Counted from the stretch's first letter, positions 32,797-42,864 are shown. The stretch: 64,000 nucleotides of DNA from Streptomyces sp. WAC 01529 (GCF_003945545.1 NZ_CP029617.1:2987001-3051000); one strand, 5' to 3'. The notes: a model not told the origin generated them from the letters alone. Made by a program: numbers and translations.

Positions 32797-33792
32797 CTAG
32801 CCCGCGGCAGAACCCCGGAACGTCGCCCGGTACGCCCCCGGCGACACCCCCACCCCCGCCGCGAAGTGCTGCCTCAGCGACGCGCCCGTGCCGAAGCCCG
32901 CCTCCGTCGCGACGCGGTCGATCGTGTGGTCCGTGGTCTCCAGGAGTTCGCGCGCCCGGTCCACCCTGCGCTGCGTCAGCCACCGCATCGGGGTCAGGCC
33001 CGTCTCCTCCCGGAAGCGGCGGCTGAACGTGCGTACGCTCATCGATTCGACCGCCGCCAGGTCGGCCAGGGTCAGCGGCTCCGCCAGGCGGGGCAGCGCC
33101 CACGCGCGGGCCGCGCTCGTCGACGTCAGCTGCGGCTCTGCCAGCGGGCGTTGGACGTACTGGGACTGGCCGCCCTCCCTGTGGGGCGGTACGACCGTGC
33201 GGCGGGCCACCTCCGCCGCGACCGCCGCCCCGTGGTCGGAGCGGATCAGGTGCAGGCACAGGTCGATGCCCGCGGCCTCGCCCGCCGAGGTGAGGACCTC
33301 GCCCTCGTCCACGTACAGGACGTCCGCGTCCACCCTCACCTCCGGGAACCTCCGCGCGAACCGCTCCGCCGAGAGCCAGTGTGTCGTCGCCCTGCGGCCG
33401 TTCAGCAGGCCCGCCGCCGCCAGGACGAAGGCGCCGGTGCAGATGGATGCCACCCTGCGGCCCTCCCGGAGGGCCAGCGCCGACACCAACTCCGGTGACA
33501 GGCCGCCCGGTTCCAGTTCCTCGTCGCTCTCGTGCGACGCCGGGACCATCACCGTGTCCGCCGCCGCGACCACGTCAAGGCCGTGGTCCGCGTAGATCGG
33601 GAAGTCCGCGTCCGTGCGGATCCTGCCGGGGCGTGGCGCGCACGTGCGTACGTCGTAGAGGGGGTCGCCCGACGGCGAGCGTGCCGTGCCGAGGAGTTGG
33701 TGGACCAGGCCCAGTTCCATGGGCAGTACGCCGTCCCTGACCAGGATCGCCACCACCCTCGCCGTGGCCGCAGGCGCCCCCGCCCCGCTCAC
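32797..33792 (-). CDS. GlxA-type AraC-family transcriptional regulator
   Basis: 331 residues from GTG 33792, overlapping the upstream carrier stop by 4 bp. The N-terminal DJ-1/PfpI-like domain (about 10-180) contains ASICTGAFVLAAAGLLNGR. The C-terminal AraC DNA-binding domain contains TLADLAAVESMSVRTFSRRFREETGLTPMRWLTQRRVDRA and a second helix-turn-helix (VATEAGFGTGASLRQHF). It is cotranscribed with the MFS carrier, so it may control that carrier or catabolism of its substrate. The ligand is unknown. Confidence 0.9.
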   Translation of the reverse strand: MSGAGAPAATARVVAILVRDGVLPMELGLVHQLLGTARSPSGDPLYDVRTCAPRPGRIRTDADFPIYADHGLDVVAAADTVMVPASHESDEELEPGGLSPELVSALALREGRRVASICTGAFVLAAAGLLNGRRATTHWLSAERFARRFPEVRVDADVLYVDEGEVLTSAGEAAGIDLCLHLIRSDHGAAVAAEVARRTVVPPHREGGQSQYVQRPLAEPQLTSTSAARAWALPRLAEPLTLADLAAVESMSVRTFSRRFREETGLTPMRWLTQRRVDRARELLETTDHTIDRVATEAGFGTGASLRQHFAAGVGVSPGAYRATFRGSAAG

Positions 33793-35297
33793 CCCGTCTT
33801 CACCGTCGACAACGGCTCCGCGATGTCCTCCAGCGACCGCCTCTCCGCCTTCACCGCGAACACCGCCGCCACCAGGCCCGCCGCGCACATCAGGCCCGCG
33901 CCGATCTGGAAGGCGAGGACCGTGTCGCCGACGACGCCCGACTCGGTGAGCTTGGCGAAGATCAGGGGGCCGCTGATGCCGCCGGCCGCCGTGCCGATCG
34001 CGTAGAAGAAGGCGATGGCCATGGCGCGGGTCTCCATCGGGAAGATCTCGGAGACCGTCAGATACGCGCTGCTCGCGCCCGCCGACGCGAAGAACAGGAC
34101 CACGCACCAGCACGCCGTCAGCGTCGCCGCGCTCAGCGAGCCCCGGTCGAAGAGCCACGCCGTGCCGAAGAGCAGGACGCCGGAGACGATGTACGTCGAC
34201 GAGATCATGATCCTGCGGCCGACCGTGTCGAAGAGCTTGCCGAGGAAGAGCGGGCCGAGGAAGTTGCCCGCGGCGATGACGGCGAAGTAGTAACCCGTGC
34301 TGCCCGAGGGGACGTCGTAGAACTTGGTCAGGATCGCGCCGAAGCCGAAGGTGATCGCGTTGTAGAGGAACGCCTGGCCGACGAAGAGGGAGAGGCCGAG
34401 GACCGCCCGCTTCGGGTAGTCGCGGAAGACCGTCTTCGCGATCAGGCCGAAGCCGATGCTCTTGCGCTGGTGGATGGTGATCTCACGGTCGGGCGGCGGC
34501 AGCCGTTCACCCTTCTCCGCCTCGATCTCGCGCTCCACCGACGAGACGAGTTCCTCCGCCTTCTCCCCGTGCCCGTGGATGAGCTGCCAGCGCGGGCTCT
34601 CCGGGACGTGGCGGCGTACGAGGAGGATCACCAGGCCGAGTACGACGCCGAGGGCGAAGGTCAGCCGCCAGCCGAGGTCCTTGGGGAAGATGTCGGTGTT
34701 GAGCATGACGACGGAGAGCAGCGAGCCGCCGATCGCGCCGAGCCAGTAGCTGCCGTTGATGATCAGGTCGACCCGGCCGCGGTACTTGGACGGGATCAGC
34801 TCGTCGATGGCCGAGTTGATGGCCGCGTACTCGCCGCCGATGCCGAAGCCGGTCAGGAAGCGGAAGAGGAAGAACCACCAGGCGTCGAAGGAGAGCGCCG
34901 TGAGCGCGGTCGCGCCGAGGTACACCGCGAGGGTGACCATGAAGAGCTTCTTGCGGCCGTACTTGTCGGTGAGCCGGCCGAAGAAGAGCGCCCCGGCGCA
35001 GGCCCCCGCCACGTAGAGGGCCGCCGCGATCCCGGTGACCTGCGCCGAGGAGATGGCGAGGCCGCTGCCCTCCTCGGAGAGGCGGCTCGCGATGTTGCCG
35101 ACGGTGGTGACTTCCAGGCCGTCCAGGATCCAGACCGTGCCGAGGCCCACCACGATCATCCAGTGCCAGTGGGACCAGGGGAGGCGGTCGAGACGGGCGG
35201 GGACGGCCGTGGTGACGGTGGCTTCCGGGGCGGTGCCGGAGCCTGGGCCGGAGCCGGGGTCCGGGGGCGGCTCGGAGGACGTGGGCGACGCGGTCAT
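33789..35297 (-). CDS. MFS transporter (sugar-porter/aromatic-acid type)
   Basis: 502 residues with a Pro/Gly-rich cytoplasmic N-terminus and twelve predicted helices. MFS loop signatures are GRLTDKYGRKKLF between helices 2 and 3 and GKLFDTVGRR in the second half. An RFLTGFGIGGEYAAINSAIDEL segment and a VPESPRWQL motif are typical of the sugar-porter and related groups. The regulator downstream is coupled to it. The substrate is unassigned. Confidence 0.88.
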   Translation of the reverse strand: MTASPTSSEPPPDPGSGPGSGTAPEATVTTAVPARLDRLPWSHWHWMIVVGLGTVWILDGLEVTTVGNIASRLSEEGSGLAISSAQVTGIAAALYVAGACAGALFFGRLTDKYGRKKLFMVTLAVYLGATALTALSFDAWWFFLFRFLTGFGIGGEYAAINSAIDELIPSKYRGRVDLIINGSYWLGAIGGSLLSVVMLNTDIFPKDLGWRLTFALGVVLGLVILLVRRHVPESPRWQLIHGHGEKAEELVSSVEREIEAEKGERLPPPDREITIHQRKSIGFGLIAKTVFRDYPKRAVLGLSLFVGQAFLYNAITFGFGAILTKFYDVPSGSTGYYFAVIAAGNFLGPLFLGKLFDTVGRRIMISSTYIVSGVLLFGTAWLFDRGSLSAATLTACWCVVLFFASAGASSAYLTVSEIFPMETRAMAIAFFYAIGTAAGGISGPLIFAKLTESGVVGDTVLAFQIGAGLMCAAGLVAAVFAVKAERRSLEDIAEPLSTVKTG

Positions 35298-35493
35298 GGC
35301 GGGCGGCTCCTTCCGCTGTTCCCACGTCGCCGGCCCGCGGCTCCCGCTGCGCTGGCGACGGCTCTCTCAACGCTGAGAGAACTCCTCCAGAGTGCCCAGC
35401 AAACGCCGCCTCACGCGCGCTGGACTCGCCGGACGATCACAGGACACTCCGGAAGATCACAGCGCACCCCGGACGCCTCACCCCCGCGAACCC

Positions 35494-36861
35494 CTACCCC
35501 ACGAACACCCGCGACACCGCATAGATCGCGAGCCCCGCCAAGGAGCCGACCACCGTGCCATTGATCCGGATGAACTGCAGGTCCCGCCCGATGTGCGCCT
35601 CGATCTTCTTCGAGGTGTCCTCCGCGTCCCAGCCCGCCACCGTGTCCGTGATCAGCGAGGTGATCTCGTCGCGGTAGGTCGTCACCACGTACACCGCCGC
35701 GCCCTCGACCCAGCCGTCCACCTTCTGCTGGAGCCGGCCGTCCTGCGCCATCCGGGCGCCGAGCGAGAGCAGCGAGGCCCGCACGCGCAGCCGCAGCTCG
35801 CTGCGCTCGTCCTCGGCGGCGGCCACGATCATGGAACGTACGGCCGACCAGGCGGAGGCGATGAGGTCCTGCACCTCGCCGCGCCCGAGCACCTCCCGCT
35901 TCAGGCGCTCCACGCGCTCCCGCGTGTCCGAGTCGGACTGGAGGTCGGAGGCGAAGTCGGCGAGGAAGCGGTCGACGGCCCCGCGCGCGGGGTGCTCGGG
36001 CATGTCCCGCATCTCGGTGACGAACCGCAGCAGTTCCTTGTAGACACGCTCGCCGACCCGCTTGTCGACGAACCGCGGGGTCCAGCCGGGCGCACCGCCC
36101 TGCACCGCGTCCATCACCGAGTCGCCGTGCTCGACGAGCCAGTCGTGCGCGCGTACGCAGACCAGGTCGACGACCCTGCGGTGGCCGCCGTCGGCGACGA
36201 TCTTCTCCAGCGTCTTCCCGATGCCGGGCGCGATCTCCTGGGCGTCGGCGCGGCGCGTGATGGCCTCGCCGACGACGGCCTGCACGTCGGAGTCGCGCAG
36301 CACGGTCAGGGCGCCGCGCAGCGCCGTGGCCAGCTCGGCGGTGACGCGGTCGGCGTGCGCGGGCTGGGCCAGCCAGGTGCCGAGGCGGCCGCCGATGCCG
36401 ACGGCGTGCAGCCGGCCCCGTACGACGTCGGCGGAGAGGAAGTTCTCCCCCACGAAGTCGCCGAGGGAGGCGCCGAGCTGGTCCTTCTTGTTCGGGATGA
36501 TCGCCGTGTGCGGGATGGGCAGGCCGAGCGGGTGCCGGAAGAGGGCCGTCACCGCGAACCAGTCGGCGAGCGCGCCGACCATGCCGGCCTCCGCGGCGGC
36601 CGCGACATAGCCCGTCCAGGCACCGGCGCCCGAGTGCTGCGCCCACTTCGCGAGTACGTAGACGACCGCGACGAAGACGAGCAGTCCCGTCGCCGTGATC
36701 TTCATCCGGCGCACGCCGCGCCGCTTCTCCTCGTCGGCGGGGCTGTACGTGAAGCCGCCGGGGGCCACCGCCGTCACCGGGGCCGCCCCGAACGGCGTAC
36801 CCTCACCCGGTTCACGCCCCTTGCCGGGTTCGGGGGTTTTCTCCGCGTTTGTGCTCTGCAC
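35494..36861 (-). CDS. DUF445-family membrane protein
   Basis: 455 residues. The first helix is at about 55-70 and a second hydrophobic segment contains AAEAGMVGALADWFAVTALFRHPLGLPIPHTAIIPNKK split by the family motif ADWFAVTALF. A long amphipathic helical middle follows, and a last helix GTVVGSLAGLAIYAVSRVF lies at the C-terminus, preceded by the conserved IRINGTVVG. The family is widespread, envelope-associated and of unknown function. It is monocistronic. Confidence 0.88.
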   Translation of the reverse strand: MQSTNAEKTPEPGKGREPGEGTPFGAAPVTAVAPGGFTYSPADEEKRRGVRRMKITATGLLVFVAVVYVLAKWAQHSGAGAWTGYVAAAAEAGMVGALADWFAVTALFRHPLGLPIPHTAIIPNKKDQLGASLGDFVGENFLSADVVRGRLHAVGIGGRLGTWLAQPAHADRVTAELATALRGALTVLRDSDVQAVVGEAITRRADAQEIAPGIGKTLEKIVADGGHRRVVDLVCVRAHDWLVEHGDSVMDAVQGGAPGWTPRFVDKRVGERVYKELLRFVTEMRDMPEHPARGAVDRFLADFASDLQSDSDTRERVERLKREVLGRGEVQDLIASAWSAVRSMIVAAAEDERSELRLRVRASLLSLGARMAQDGRLQQKVDGWVEGAAVYVVTTYRDEITSLITDTVAGWDAEDTSKKIEAHIGRDLQFIRINGTVVGSLAGLAIYAVSRVFVG

Positions 36862-37077
36862 TCACTCCACCTGGCCCGTTCGCCTCGTCCTCATCCGCAT
36901 TGTCCCCGCGTCCTGTGTTCTCCGTCCCTTCCTCCCTACTCCTGGAACGAACGACAAGTTCCCGGCGTCGATAAGAGCAGAGGGGGGCAGTGTCGGCCGC
37001 CTCACGGCCCATGCCGCATCATGGGGTGATCACATCGGAGCCTCGGGGCTCCCCCTGCCCGAGGAGAAAGAGCCCGC

Positions 37078-38400
37078 ATGACCAAGCGTCACGGTTATGC
37101 CCTTCTCGCCGCGGTCATCGCGGTCATAGTGGTGATTTCCGCCGCCATATACGTCGGAGTCGCCGGCACCGACAACGGCTCGCAGGACACCATCAGCGCG
37201 GGACCGCGCGGCCCCCGCAACTCCGCCGACCCCGCCTCCTCCGGCACCTGGGTCGGCTCCTGGTCCGCCTCCCCCGCGGGGTTCGAACCGGGCACCGAGC
37301 GCAAGGGTTTCGCCGGCCGCTCCCTGCGCAACGTGGTGCACACCAGCGTCGGCGGCGAGAGCGCCCGCATCACCCTGTCGAACCTCTACGGAACCACGCC
37401 GCTGAGCATCACGCACGCCTCCATCGCGCTGGCCTCCGCGTCGAACGCCCCGGCCGCCGCACCCGGCACGCTGCGCCGCCTCACGTTCGACGGCAACACC
37501 TCGGTGGTGATCCCGCCGGGCGCCCAGGTGATGAGCGACGCCGCCCGCCTGCGCGTCCCGCACGACGCCGACCTGCTGGTCACGACGTACTCACCGACCC
37601 CGTCGGGGCCGGTCACCTACCACCCGCACGCGCGCCAGATCAGTTACGTCGCCGAGGGCGACCGCACCGAGGACCCGGCCGGCGACGCCTACACCGAGCA
37701 GAGCCCGTTCTGGCGCTACCTGTCCGCGGTGGACGTGCTGAGCAACGAGACCGACGGCACGGTCGTCGTCTTCGGCGACTCCATCACCGACGGCATCTCC
37801 TCCACGATGGGCGCCAACCGCCGCTGGACCGACGTCCTCGCCGACCGGCTGCGCACCGAGTCGGGCGCGCCGCGCTACGGCGTGGCGAACCAGGGCATCA
37901 GCGGCAACCGCATCCTCTCCGACGGCCGCGGGCAGCCCGCGGCGAACCCGAGCGGCCTCTCCCGCTTCGACCGTGACGTCCTGAACCGCACGGGCATCAA
38001 GGCCGTCGTCATCGCCCTCGGCGTCAACGACATCCTGCGCAACCCGCACCAGAACGACCCGGACCGCATCGTCGAGGGCCTGCGCGAGCTGACCCGCCAG
38101 GCGCACACGCGCGGCCTGCGCGTCGTCGGCGCCACGCTGATGCCGTTCGGCGGGCACCGCGGCTACGGCCCCGGGCTCGAATCGGTGCGGCAGGCGGTGA
38201 ACGAGCAGATCCGCTCGGGGAAGGTCTTCGACGAGGTCGTCGACTTCGACCGCGCGCTGCGCGACCCCTACGACCCGCGCAAGCTGCGGGAGCGGTACGA
38301 CTCCGGGGACCACCTGCACCCCTCGGACGCGGGGTTCCGCAAGATGGCGGAGACGTTCAACCTCGCGCACCTGAAGGGCTCGGCGGCGGCCGAACTCTGA
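37078..38400 (+). CDS. SGNH/GDSL-family secreted hydrolase
   Basis: 440 residues. The N-terminal signal-anchor helix spans about 6-27. A beta domain (about 55-215) precedes the SGNH core: block I VVFGDSITDG, the oxyanion Gly in ANQGISGNR, block III ALGVNDIL and block V DHLHPSDAG with the catalytic Asp and His. It is probably an exported esterase or lipase acting on carbohydrate esters. Consistent with export, it has no cytoplasmic domains. It is monocistronic. Confidence 0.9.
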   Translation: MTKRHGYALLAAVIAVIVVISAAIYVGVAGTDNGSQDTISAGPRGPRNSADPASSGTWVGSWSASPAGFEPGTERKGFAGRSLRNVVHTSVGGESARITLSNLYGTTPLSITHASIALASASNAPAAAPGTLRRLTFDGNTSVVIPPGAQVMSDAARLRVPHDADLLVTTYSPTPSGPVTYHPHARQISYVAEGDRTEDPAGDAYTEQSPFWRYLSAVDVLSNETDGTVVVFGDSITDGISSTMGANRRWTDVLADRLRTESGAPRYGVANQGISGNRILSDGRGQPAANPSGLSRFDRDVLNRTGIKAVVIALGVNDILRNPHQNDPDRIVEGLRELTRQAHTRGLRVVGATLMPFGGHRGYGPGLESVRQAVNEQIRSGKVFDEVVDFDRALRDPYDPRKLRERYDSGDHLHPSDAGFRKMAETFNLAHLKGSAAAEL

Positions 38401-38408
38401 CGGGGCCT

Positions 38409-38445
38409 CAGCCGCCCGACCGCTCCGTGCGAGTGCGGGCGGCTG
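38409..38445. terminator. Bidirectional hairpin terminator
   Basis: CAGCCGCCCG (38409-38418) pairs with CGGGCGGCTG (38436-38445) between the convergent SGNH hydrolase and L,D-transpeptidase genes. Confidence 0.75.
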
Positions 38446-38455
38446 CTGCCGGGGA

Positions 38456-39160
38456 TCAGGTGCCCGGCTTGCGGCCGTAGACGAAGACGTCGTCGCCCTT
38501 GCGCAGCGTGTTCCAGTACTTCACGGCGTCCTTCGTCGTCATGTTGACGCAGCCGTGGGAGCCCGGCGGGGACCAGACGCTGATGCCCACCGAGTGGAAG
38601 GCCTGGCCGCCGTCGAAGAACTGGCTGTACGGCATCGGCACGTCGTAGATGCTCGACACGTGGTCGATGTCCCGCCAGTAGACCTTCTTCAGGCCCGTGC
38701 GGGTCTCGTGGCCGTTGCGGCCGGTGCGGACCGGGACCGGGCCGTACTTGAGGTCCTTGCCGTCCTGGATCCAGCTGAGCTGGAGCGTCAGGTCGACGCA
38801 GGCGATGCGCCCCTTGTCGGTCGGGCACTTGCCCGCCTTGTTGGGGTTGTCGCCCACCGCCTTCTGCTTGTTCATCAGGTCCATGACGCCCCAGGTGATG
38901 CTGCCCGCGTACCCGGCGTTCGGGCTGATCTTGTGCTTGGTCTGGAAGGCCTTGATGGCCTTGCAGTCGGCCGCCGACTGCTTGCCGTCCACCGGGCGGC
39001 CGAGGAACTTCTCGACCTGCTTCTGGTACGGCCCGGTCTGCGTCGAGCACGACGCGGCCTGCGCGCTGCCGGTGCCGAGTGCCACCGTGAGCGGGGCCAC
39101 CATCACGGTGATCCCCAGCGCCACGGCTCCACGCCTGCGAAGTGTGCGTATGTCCCCCAC
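38456..39160 (-). CDS. L,D-transpeptidase (YkuD) with N-terminal peptidoglycan-binding-like domain
   Basis: 234 residues from GTG 39160, chosen because GAGGGG lies about nine bases upstream; ATG 39181 lacks a ribosome site. The signal peptide ends near GSAQA. A PG-binding-like repeat (QKQVEKFLGRPVDGKQSAADCKAIKAFQ) is followed by the YkuD catalytic motif HSVGISVWSPPGSHGCVNM with catalytic Cys204. It makes 3-3 cross-links or attaches proteins in the wall. Extra Cys pairs suggest disulfides. Confidence 0.88.
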   Translation of the reverse strand: MGDIRTLRRRGAVALGITVMVAPLTVALGTGSAQAASCSTQTGPYQKQVEKFLGRPVDGKQSAADCKAIKAFQTKHKISPNAGYAGSITWGVMDLMNKQKAVGDNPNKAGKCPTDKGRIACVDLTLQLSWIQDGKDLKYGPVPVRTGRNGHETRTGLKKVYWRDIDHVSSIYDVPMPYSQFFDGGQAFHSVGISVWSPPGSHGCVNMTTKDAVKYWNTLRKGDDVFVYGRKPGT

Positions 39161-39274
39161 TGCTGCCTGCCCCTCGTCCATCAGTCGTCCACGGGTCGGA
39201 TCCCACCTGCTAGACAGGGCGGGTCCCCGGTTCGTTGCAGAGCGAATCGACACAGGTGTGTAACAAGGGACGAT

Positions 39275-39973
39275 TCAGTCACCCTGCCCGCGCTCCAGCT
39301 TCTCGCGGCGTCGCTCCTCCTTGAGCCGCTGCTTCTCCTCCCTCAGTCGCAACTTCTCCGCCTTGCGCAGCTTGCGATCGACGCCGACGCCGCCCATCAG
39401 CGCGAAGCCCTTGACGACCACGCGGGGCGAGCCGGGCGTGCCCACGCCGGTCGCCCTGTCGTCGAAGCCGCCCATGATGCCGAAGCCCTTGACCACGACG
39501 TTCATCTCGGGCGGCACGGTGACCTGGAGCCCGCCCATGATGGTGTAGCAGCGGATCTCCACGTCACGCTCGGCGAAGTACGCCTCGCGCAGGTCGATCT
39601 CGCCGCCGCCCCACATCGCGAACGCCGTGAACTTCTGTCCGATCGTCCAGCCGCCCTTGCGGCTGAAACCGCTCCAGAAGGCGAAGCCACCTGCCGACGT
39701 CGGCTCGTGGTCCACCATCCGCGCCGCCCAGTCGACGGCCGCGGGGTCGTCGCTCGCGGGCCCCTTCACCATGGAGACCTTGGCGCCGTGCACCGGCAGA
39801 TCGCGGGTGAGCGGCTCCAACTCGCCGTACGTACGTGCCTTGTAGGCGGCGTCGAGGCGCTCCTCGAACTCCGTCATGTCGAGGCGGCCCTCGGCCATCG
39901 CGTCCCGCAGCACCTCCGCGACCCGCTCTCGGTCGGCGTCGGATGCCCGCAGCTCGGGGAGTCTCTCACTCAT
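39275..39973 (-). CDS. DUF1707 protein with LiaF-like beta domain
   Basis: 232 residues. The DUF1707 N-terminal motif is LRASDADRERVAEVLRDAMAEGRL followed by EFEERLDAAYKARTYGEL. The middle and C-terminal part has repeated FxxMGG units (TIMGG, GIMGG, ALMGG), as in LiaF-type cell-envelope stress proteins, with a charged Lys/Glu/Arg coiled tail. It is predicted to be cytoplasmic or membrane-peripheral. It lies 10 bp upstream of the minus-strand end of the ABC exporter operon. Confidence 0.82.
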   Translation of the reverse strand: MSERLPELRASDADRERVAEVLRDAMAEGRLDMTEFEERLDAAYKARTYGELEPLTRDLPVHGAKVSMVKGPASDDPAAVDWAARMVDHEPTSAGGFAFWSGFSRKGGWTIGQKFTAFAMWGGGEIDLREAYFAERDVEIRCYTIMGGLQVTVPPEMNVVVKGFGIMGGFDDRATGVGTPGSPRVVVKGFALMGGVGVDRKLRKAEKLRLREEKQRLKEERRREKLERGQGD

Positions 39974-39983
39974 GGGAGGAAGC

Positions 39984-40961
39984 CTACGAGGTCGCCTTCT
40001 CCGCGTACATCTTGGCGATGACCGCCTCGATGTCCGGCTCCCTGACCGACAGATCGGCCATCGGATAGCGCGCCGCGATCCGCGCGACGAGCGGAGCCGC
40101 TGACTGAGCGGCCGGGAAGGCGAGCCACTGGCGCGGGCCCTCCACCTTCACCACCCGCGCCGACTCGATCTCCATGGGCGGAAGTTCACGCTCCAGGTCC
40201 ACGACGAGGGTGCGCTCGCTCTCGCCCACCTCGTGCAGCCCGGCGAGCGGACCGTCGTACATCAGCCGCCCGTGGTCGATGACCATCACGCGCTCACACA
40301 GCTGCTCGATGTCGGTGAGGTCGTGCGTGGTGAGCAGGACCGTCGTACCGGACTGGGTGTTCAAGTCCCGCAGGAAGCCCCGCACCTTCGCCTTGCTGAT
40401 GACGTCGAGGCCGATCGTCGGCTCGTCCAGATACAGCACCTCGGGGTCGTGCAGGAGCGCCGCCGCGATGTCGCCGCGCATCCGCTGCCCGAGCGAGAGC
40501 TGGCGCACGGGGACGTCCAACAGGGCGCCCAGTTCGAGGAGTTCGACGCACCGGTCCAGGTTCTCGCGGAAGCGGGCGTCCGGGATGCGGTACATCCGGT
40601 GCACCAGGCGGTAGGAGTCGATCAGCGGCAGGTCCCACCAGAGCGTGGTGCGCTGCCCGAAGACGACGCCGATGCGCTGCGCGAGGCGCGTCCGCTCGCG
40701 GGACGGGACGATGCCCGCGACCCGCAGCCGCCCCCCGCTCGGCGTGAGGATCCCCGTCAGCATCTTGATCGTCGTCGACTTGCCCGCGCCGTTCGGCCCG
40801 ATGTAGCCGACCATCTCGCCGCGCGGCACGGTGAAGGAGATCCCGTCGACGGCCCGCACCTGGTGCCGCTCGCGCCGCAGGAAACCCGTCTTCTTGCGTA
40901 CGTCGAAGACCTTCTCGACGCCTTCCAGCTCGATGAGGTCGGTTGTTCCCACTGTCTCCAC
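39984..40961 (-). CDS. ABC-2 exporter ATP-binding protein
   Basis: 325 residues. Walker A is GPNGAGKST, the signature LSLGQRMR replaces LSGGQ as usual in this exporter group, Walker B is VLYLDEPTIGLD, and the switch is LLTTHD. The C-terminal about 80 residues are the accessory domain of ABC-2 ATPases. It acts with the two permeases upstream in the operon (40968-42687). The cargo is unknown; relatives export toxic compounds or lipids. Confidence 0.89.
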   Translation of the reverse strand: METVGTTDLIELEGVEKVFDVRKKTGFLRRERHQVRAVDGISFTVPRGEMVGYIGPNGAGKSTTIKMLTGILTPSGGRLRVAGIVPSRERTRLAQRIGVVFGQRTTLWWDLPLIDSYRLVHRMYRIPDARFRENLDRCVELLELGALLDVPVRQLSLGQRMRGDIAAALLHDPEVLYLDEPTIGLDVISKAKVRGFLRDLNTQSGTTVLLTTHDLTDIEQLCERVMVIDHGRLMYDGPLAGLHEVGESERTLVVDLERELPPMEIESARVVKVEGPRQWLAFPAAQSAAPLVARIAARYPMADLSVREPDIEAVIAKMYAEKATS

Positions 40962-40967
40962 GGCGGT

Positions 40968-41864
40968 TCAGCTCCCTGTGCTGCGATACGAGCGGAGGCC
41001 CGCGCGCCAGGCGAGGCCCGCGAGGGCGAGGCATGCCACGGCCACCGGCGGCGGCGCGAAGGCCGTCCACACCGGCAGGTCGAGCGGATAGGGCCGCCCC
41101 AGGACGTACAGGGCGGGCAGCCAGTTCACGAAGGCGAGCGGCAGGACGAAGGTGACCCCGCGCACCAGGTCCTTGGCGAAGACGGTCGGCGGGTACTGGA
41201 GCAGCGTGGTCCCCCCGTACGTGAACGCGTTCTGCACCTCGGCCGCGTCCTGCGCCACGAACTGGAAGGCCGCGCCCGCCATGAACACCGCCGCGAAGAT
41301 GCCCGCCCCGCTGACCAGCATCAAAGGCACCATCAACACCTTCAGCGGCGCCCAGTCGATGTCCAGGACCACCAGCGCGTACGTCAGGACCAGCGCGCCC
41401 TGCGTCAGCCGCCCCAGCCTGTGCAGCCCGAACCGGTCGGCGGCGACCTGCGCGAGCACCGGGGCGGGCCGCACGAGGAGCGTGTCGAGCGTGCCGTCGC
41501 GCACCCGCCTGCCGAGCCGGTCCATGGAGCCGAGGGCCAGGTCGGCGAGGCCGAACGCGGTGCACGAGGCGCCGTACAGGAAGGCGACCTCCGCCAGCGC
41601 GTAGCCGCCGAGCCGGTCCACCTGGGAGAACATCAGCAGGATCGCCGCGAAGTCGAAGGCGGTCACCGCGAAGTTGCCGAGCGCGCTCATCACGAAGGAG
41701 AGCCGGTAGGCCATCAGGGAGCGGATCCACATCGCGGAGATCAGCCGGTAGGCACGCAGCCCGGAGCGCACCTGCGCCAGCCGCCCGGTGCCCTCCTGCC
41801 CCGGCGGTCCCGCCCGCCCCGGCTGCCCCGCCTGCCCCGCTCGCGTCTTCGTCAGGTCAGCCAC
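40968..41864 (-). CDS. ABC-2 type exporter permease (ABC2_membrane_6-like)
   Basis: 298 residues with six predicted helices, after a Gly/Pro/Gln-rich cytoplasmic N-terminus. The motif RDGTLDTLLVRPAPVLAQV is characteristic of this permease family. It ends six bp before the ATPase start and begins within the preceding permease (8-bp overlap), so the two permeases probably form a heterodimeric channel. Confidence 0.87.
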   Translation of the reverse strand: MADLTKTRAGQAGQPGRAGPPGQEGTGRLAQVRSGLRAYRLISAMWIRSLMAYRLSFVMSALGNFAVTAFDFAAILLMFSQVDRLGGYALAEVAFLYGASCTAFGLADLALGSMDRLGRRVRDGTLDTLLVRPAPVLAQVAADRFGLHRLGRLTQGALVLTYALVVLDIDWAPLKVLMVPLMLVSGAGIFAAVFMAGAAFQFVAQDAAEVQNAFTYGGTTLLQYPPTVFAKDLVRGVTFVLPLAFVNWLPALYVLGRPYPLDLPVWTAFAPPPVAVACLALAGLAWRAGLRSYRSTGS

Positions 41865-42687
41865 CCTGCACCACCACCCGCCGCGTCGCCGCCGCCTGGA
41901 GCAGCCGCCCGGCCGTCAGCAGCGCCGCGGCCCAGCCGAGCTGGAAGGCGTACGTCCGCAGCAGGCCGAGGCCCGTGTGCGTGCCCAGGAAGACATCGGC
42001 GGGCACCTGGAGCAGCGCCGACCACGGCAGCGCGCGGGCGAGGTCGCCGAGCGCGCCGGGGAAGACGTTCAGCGGCAGCAGCATCCCCGAGAAGAACGTG
42101 CCCGCGAGCATCACCACCTGCGTGATCCCCGCCCCGTCGAGCAGCCAGAACGCGCAGAGCGCCACCAGGAAGCGCAGCCCGAAGCTGACCAGCGCGCCCA
42201 GCGCCACGGCGAGGAGGAACGCCAGCCAGCGCAGCGGGTCGGCGGGCAGCGCGAGGTCGAAGACGAGCGCGCCGACCGCCATCGGCACGATGCCGCGCCC
42301 GAGCAGCTGGAACAGGGCCCGGCCCAGGTCGCTCGCCAGCCACCACGCCTGGAGGTCCGCGGGCCGGTACAGGTCCACGGCGATGTCCCCGGTGCGGATC
42401 CGCTCGATCAGCTCCCCCTCGAAGCCGCCGCCCATCAGCGCCATCACCGTGAGCAGCCCCTGCCCGAGCCAGACGAAGGTGACCGCCTGCGCCTGGTCGT
42501 ATCCGCCGAGGCCGGGCCGCTCGTCCCAGAGCGCGATGTAGGTGTAGGCGAGGATCAGCCCGAAGGCGGTGTTGGTGAAGACCCCCGCCGCGGTCGCGAT
42601 CCGGTAGGTGGCGTATCTGCGAAAGCCGCCCTCGGCGACGGCCGCGTACAAACGGAACCGTCCTGCACGCACGCGCATCCCTTTCAC
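41857..42687 (-). CDS. ABC-2 type exporter permease, second subunit
   Basis: 276 residues from ATG 42687 (ATG 42678 is an alternative). Six hydrophobic segments are present and the family motif ERIRTGDIAVDLYRPADLQAW corresponds to that of its partner permease. It is the first gene of the three-gene exporter operon and divergent from the penicillin-binding protein gene. Confidence 0.87.
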   Translation of the reverse strand: MKGMRVRAGRFRLYAAVAEGGFRRYATYRIATAAGVFTNTAFGLILAYTYIALWDERPGLGGYDQAQAVTFVWLGQGLLTVMALMGGGFEGELIERIRTGDIAVDLYRPADLQAWWLASDLGRALFQLLGRGIVPMAVGALVFDLALPADPLRWLAFLLAVALGALVSFGLRFLVALCAFWLLDGAGITQVVMLAGTFFSGMLLPLNVFPGALGDLARALPWSALLQVPADVFLGTHTGLGLLRTYAFQLGWAAALLTAGRLLQAAATRRVVVQGG

Positions 42688-42864
42688 AGTGGGCCTCGCC
42701 CCTCATCGGCCAAAGCGCAGGATCGTAGTGTGATGCGGGCCGCTCGCGCCAGGCATTTTCGGGGCGGGGCGCGTGCCCTGGTGCGCCGCGCCCGCGGCGG
42801 CAGTGTGCAATGGGGTGTACGAGGCGTACTGGACGTACGACGCTAACCGGGAGTTCCGCGAGAC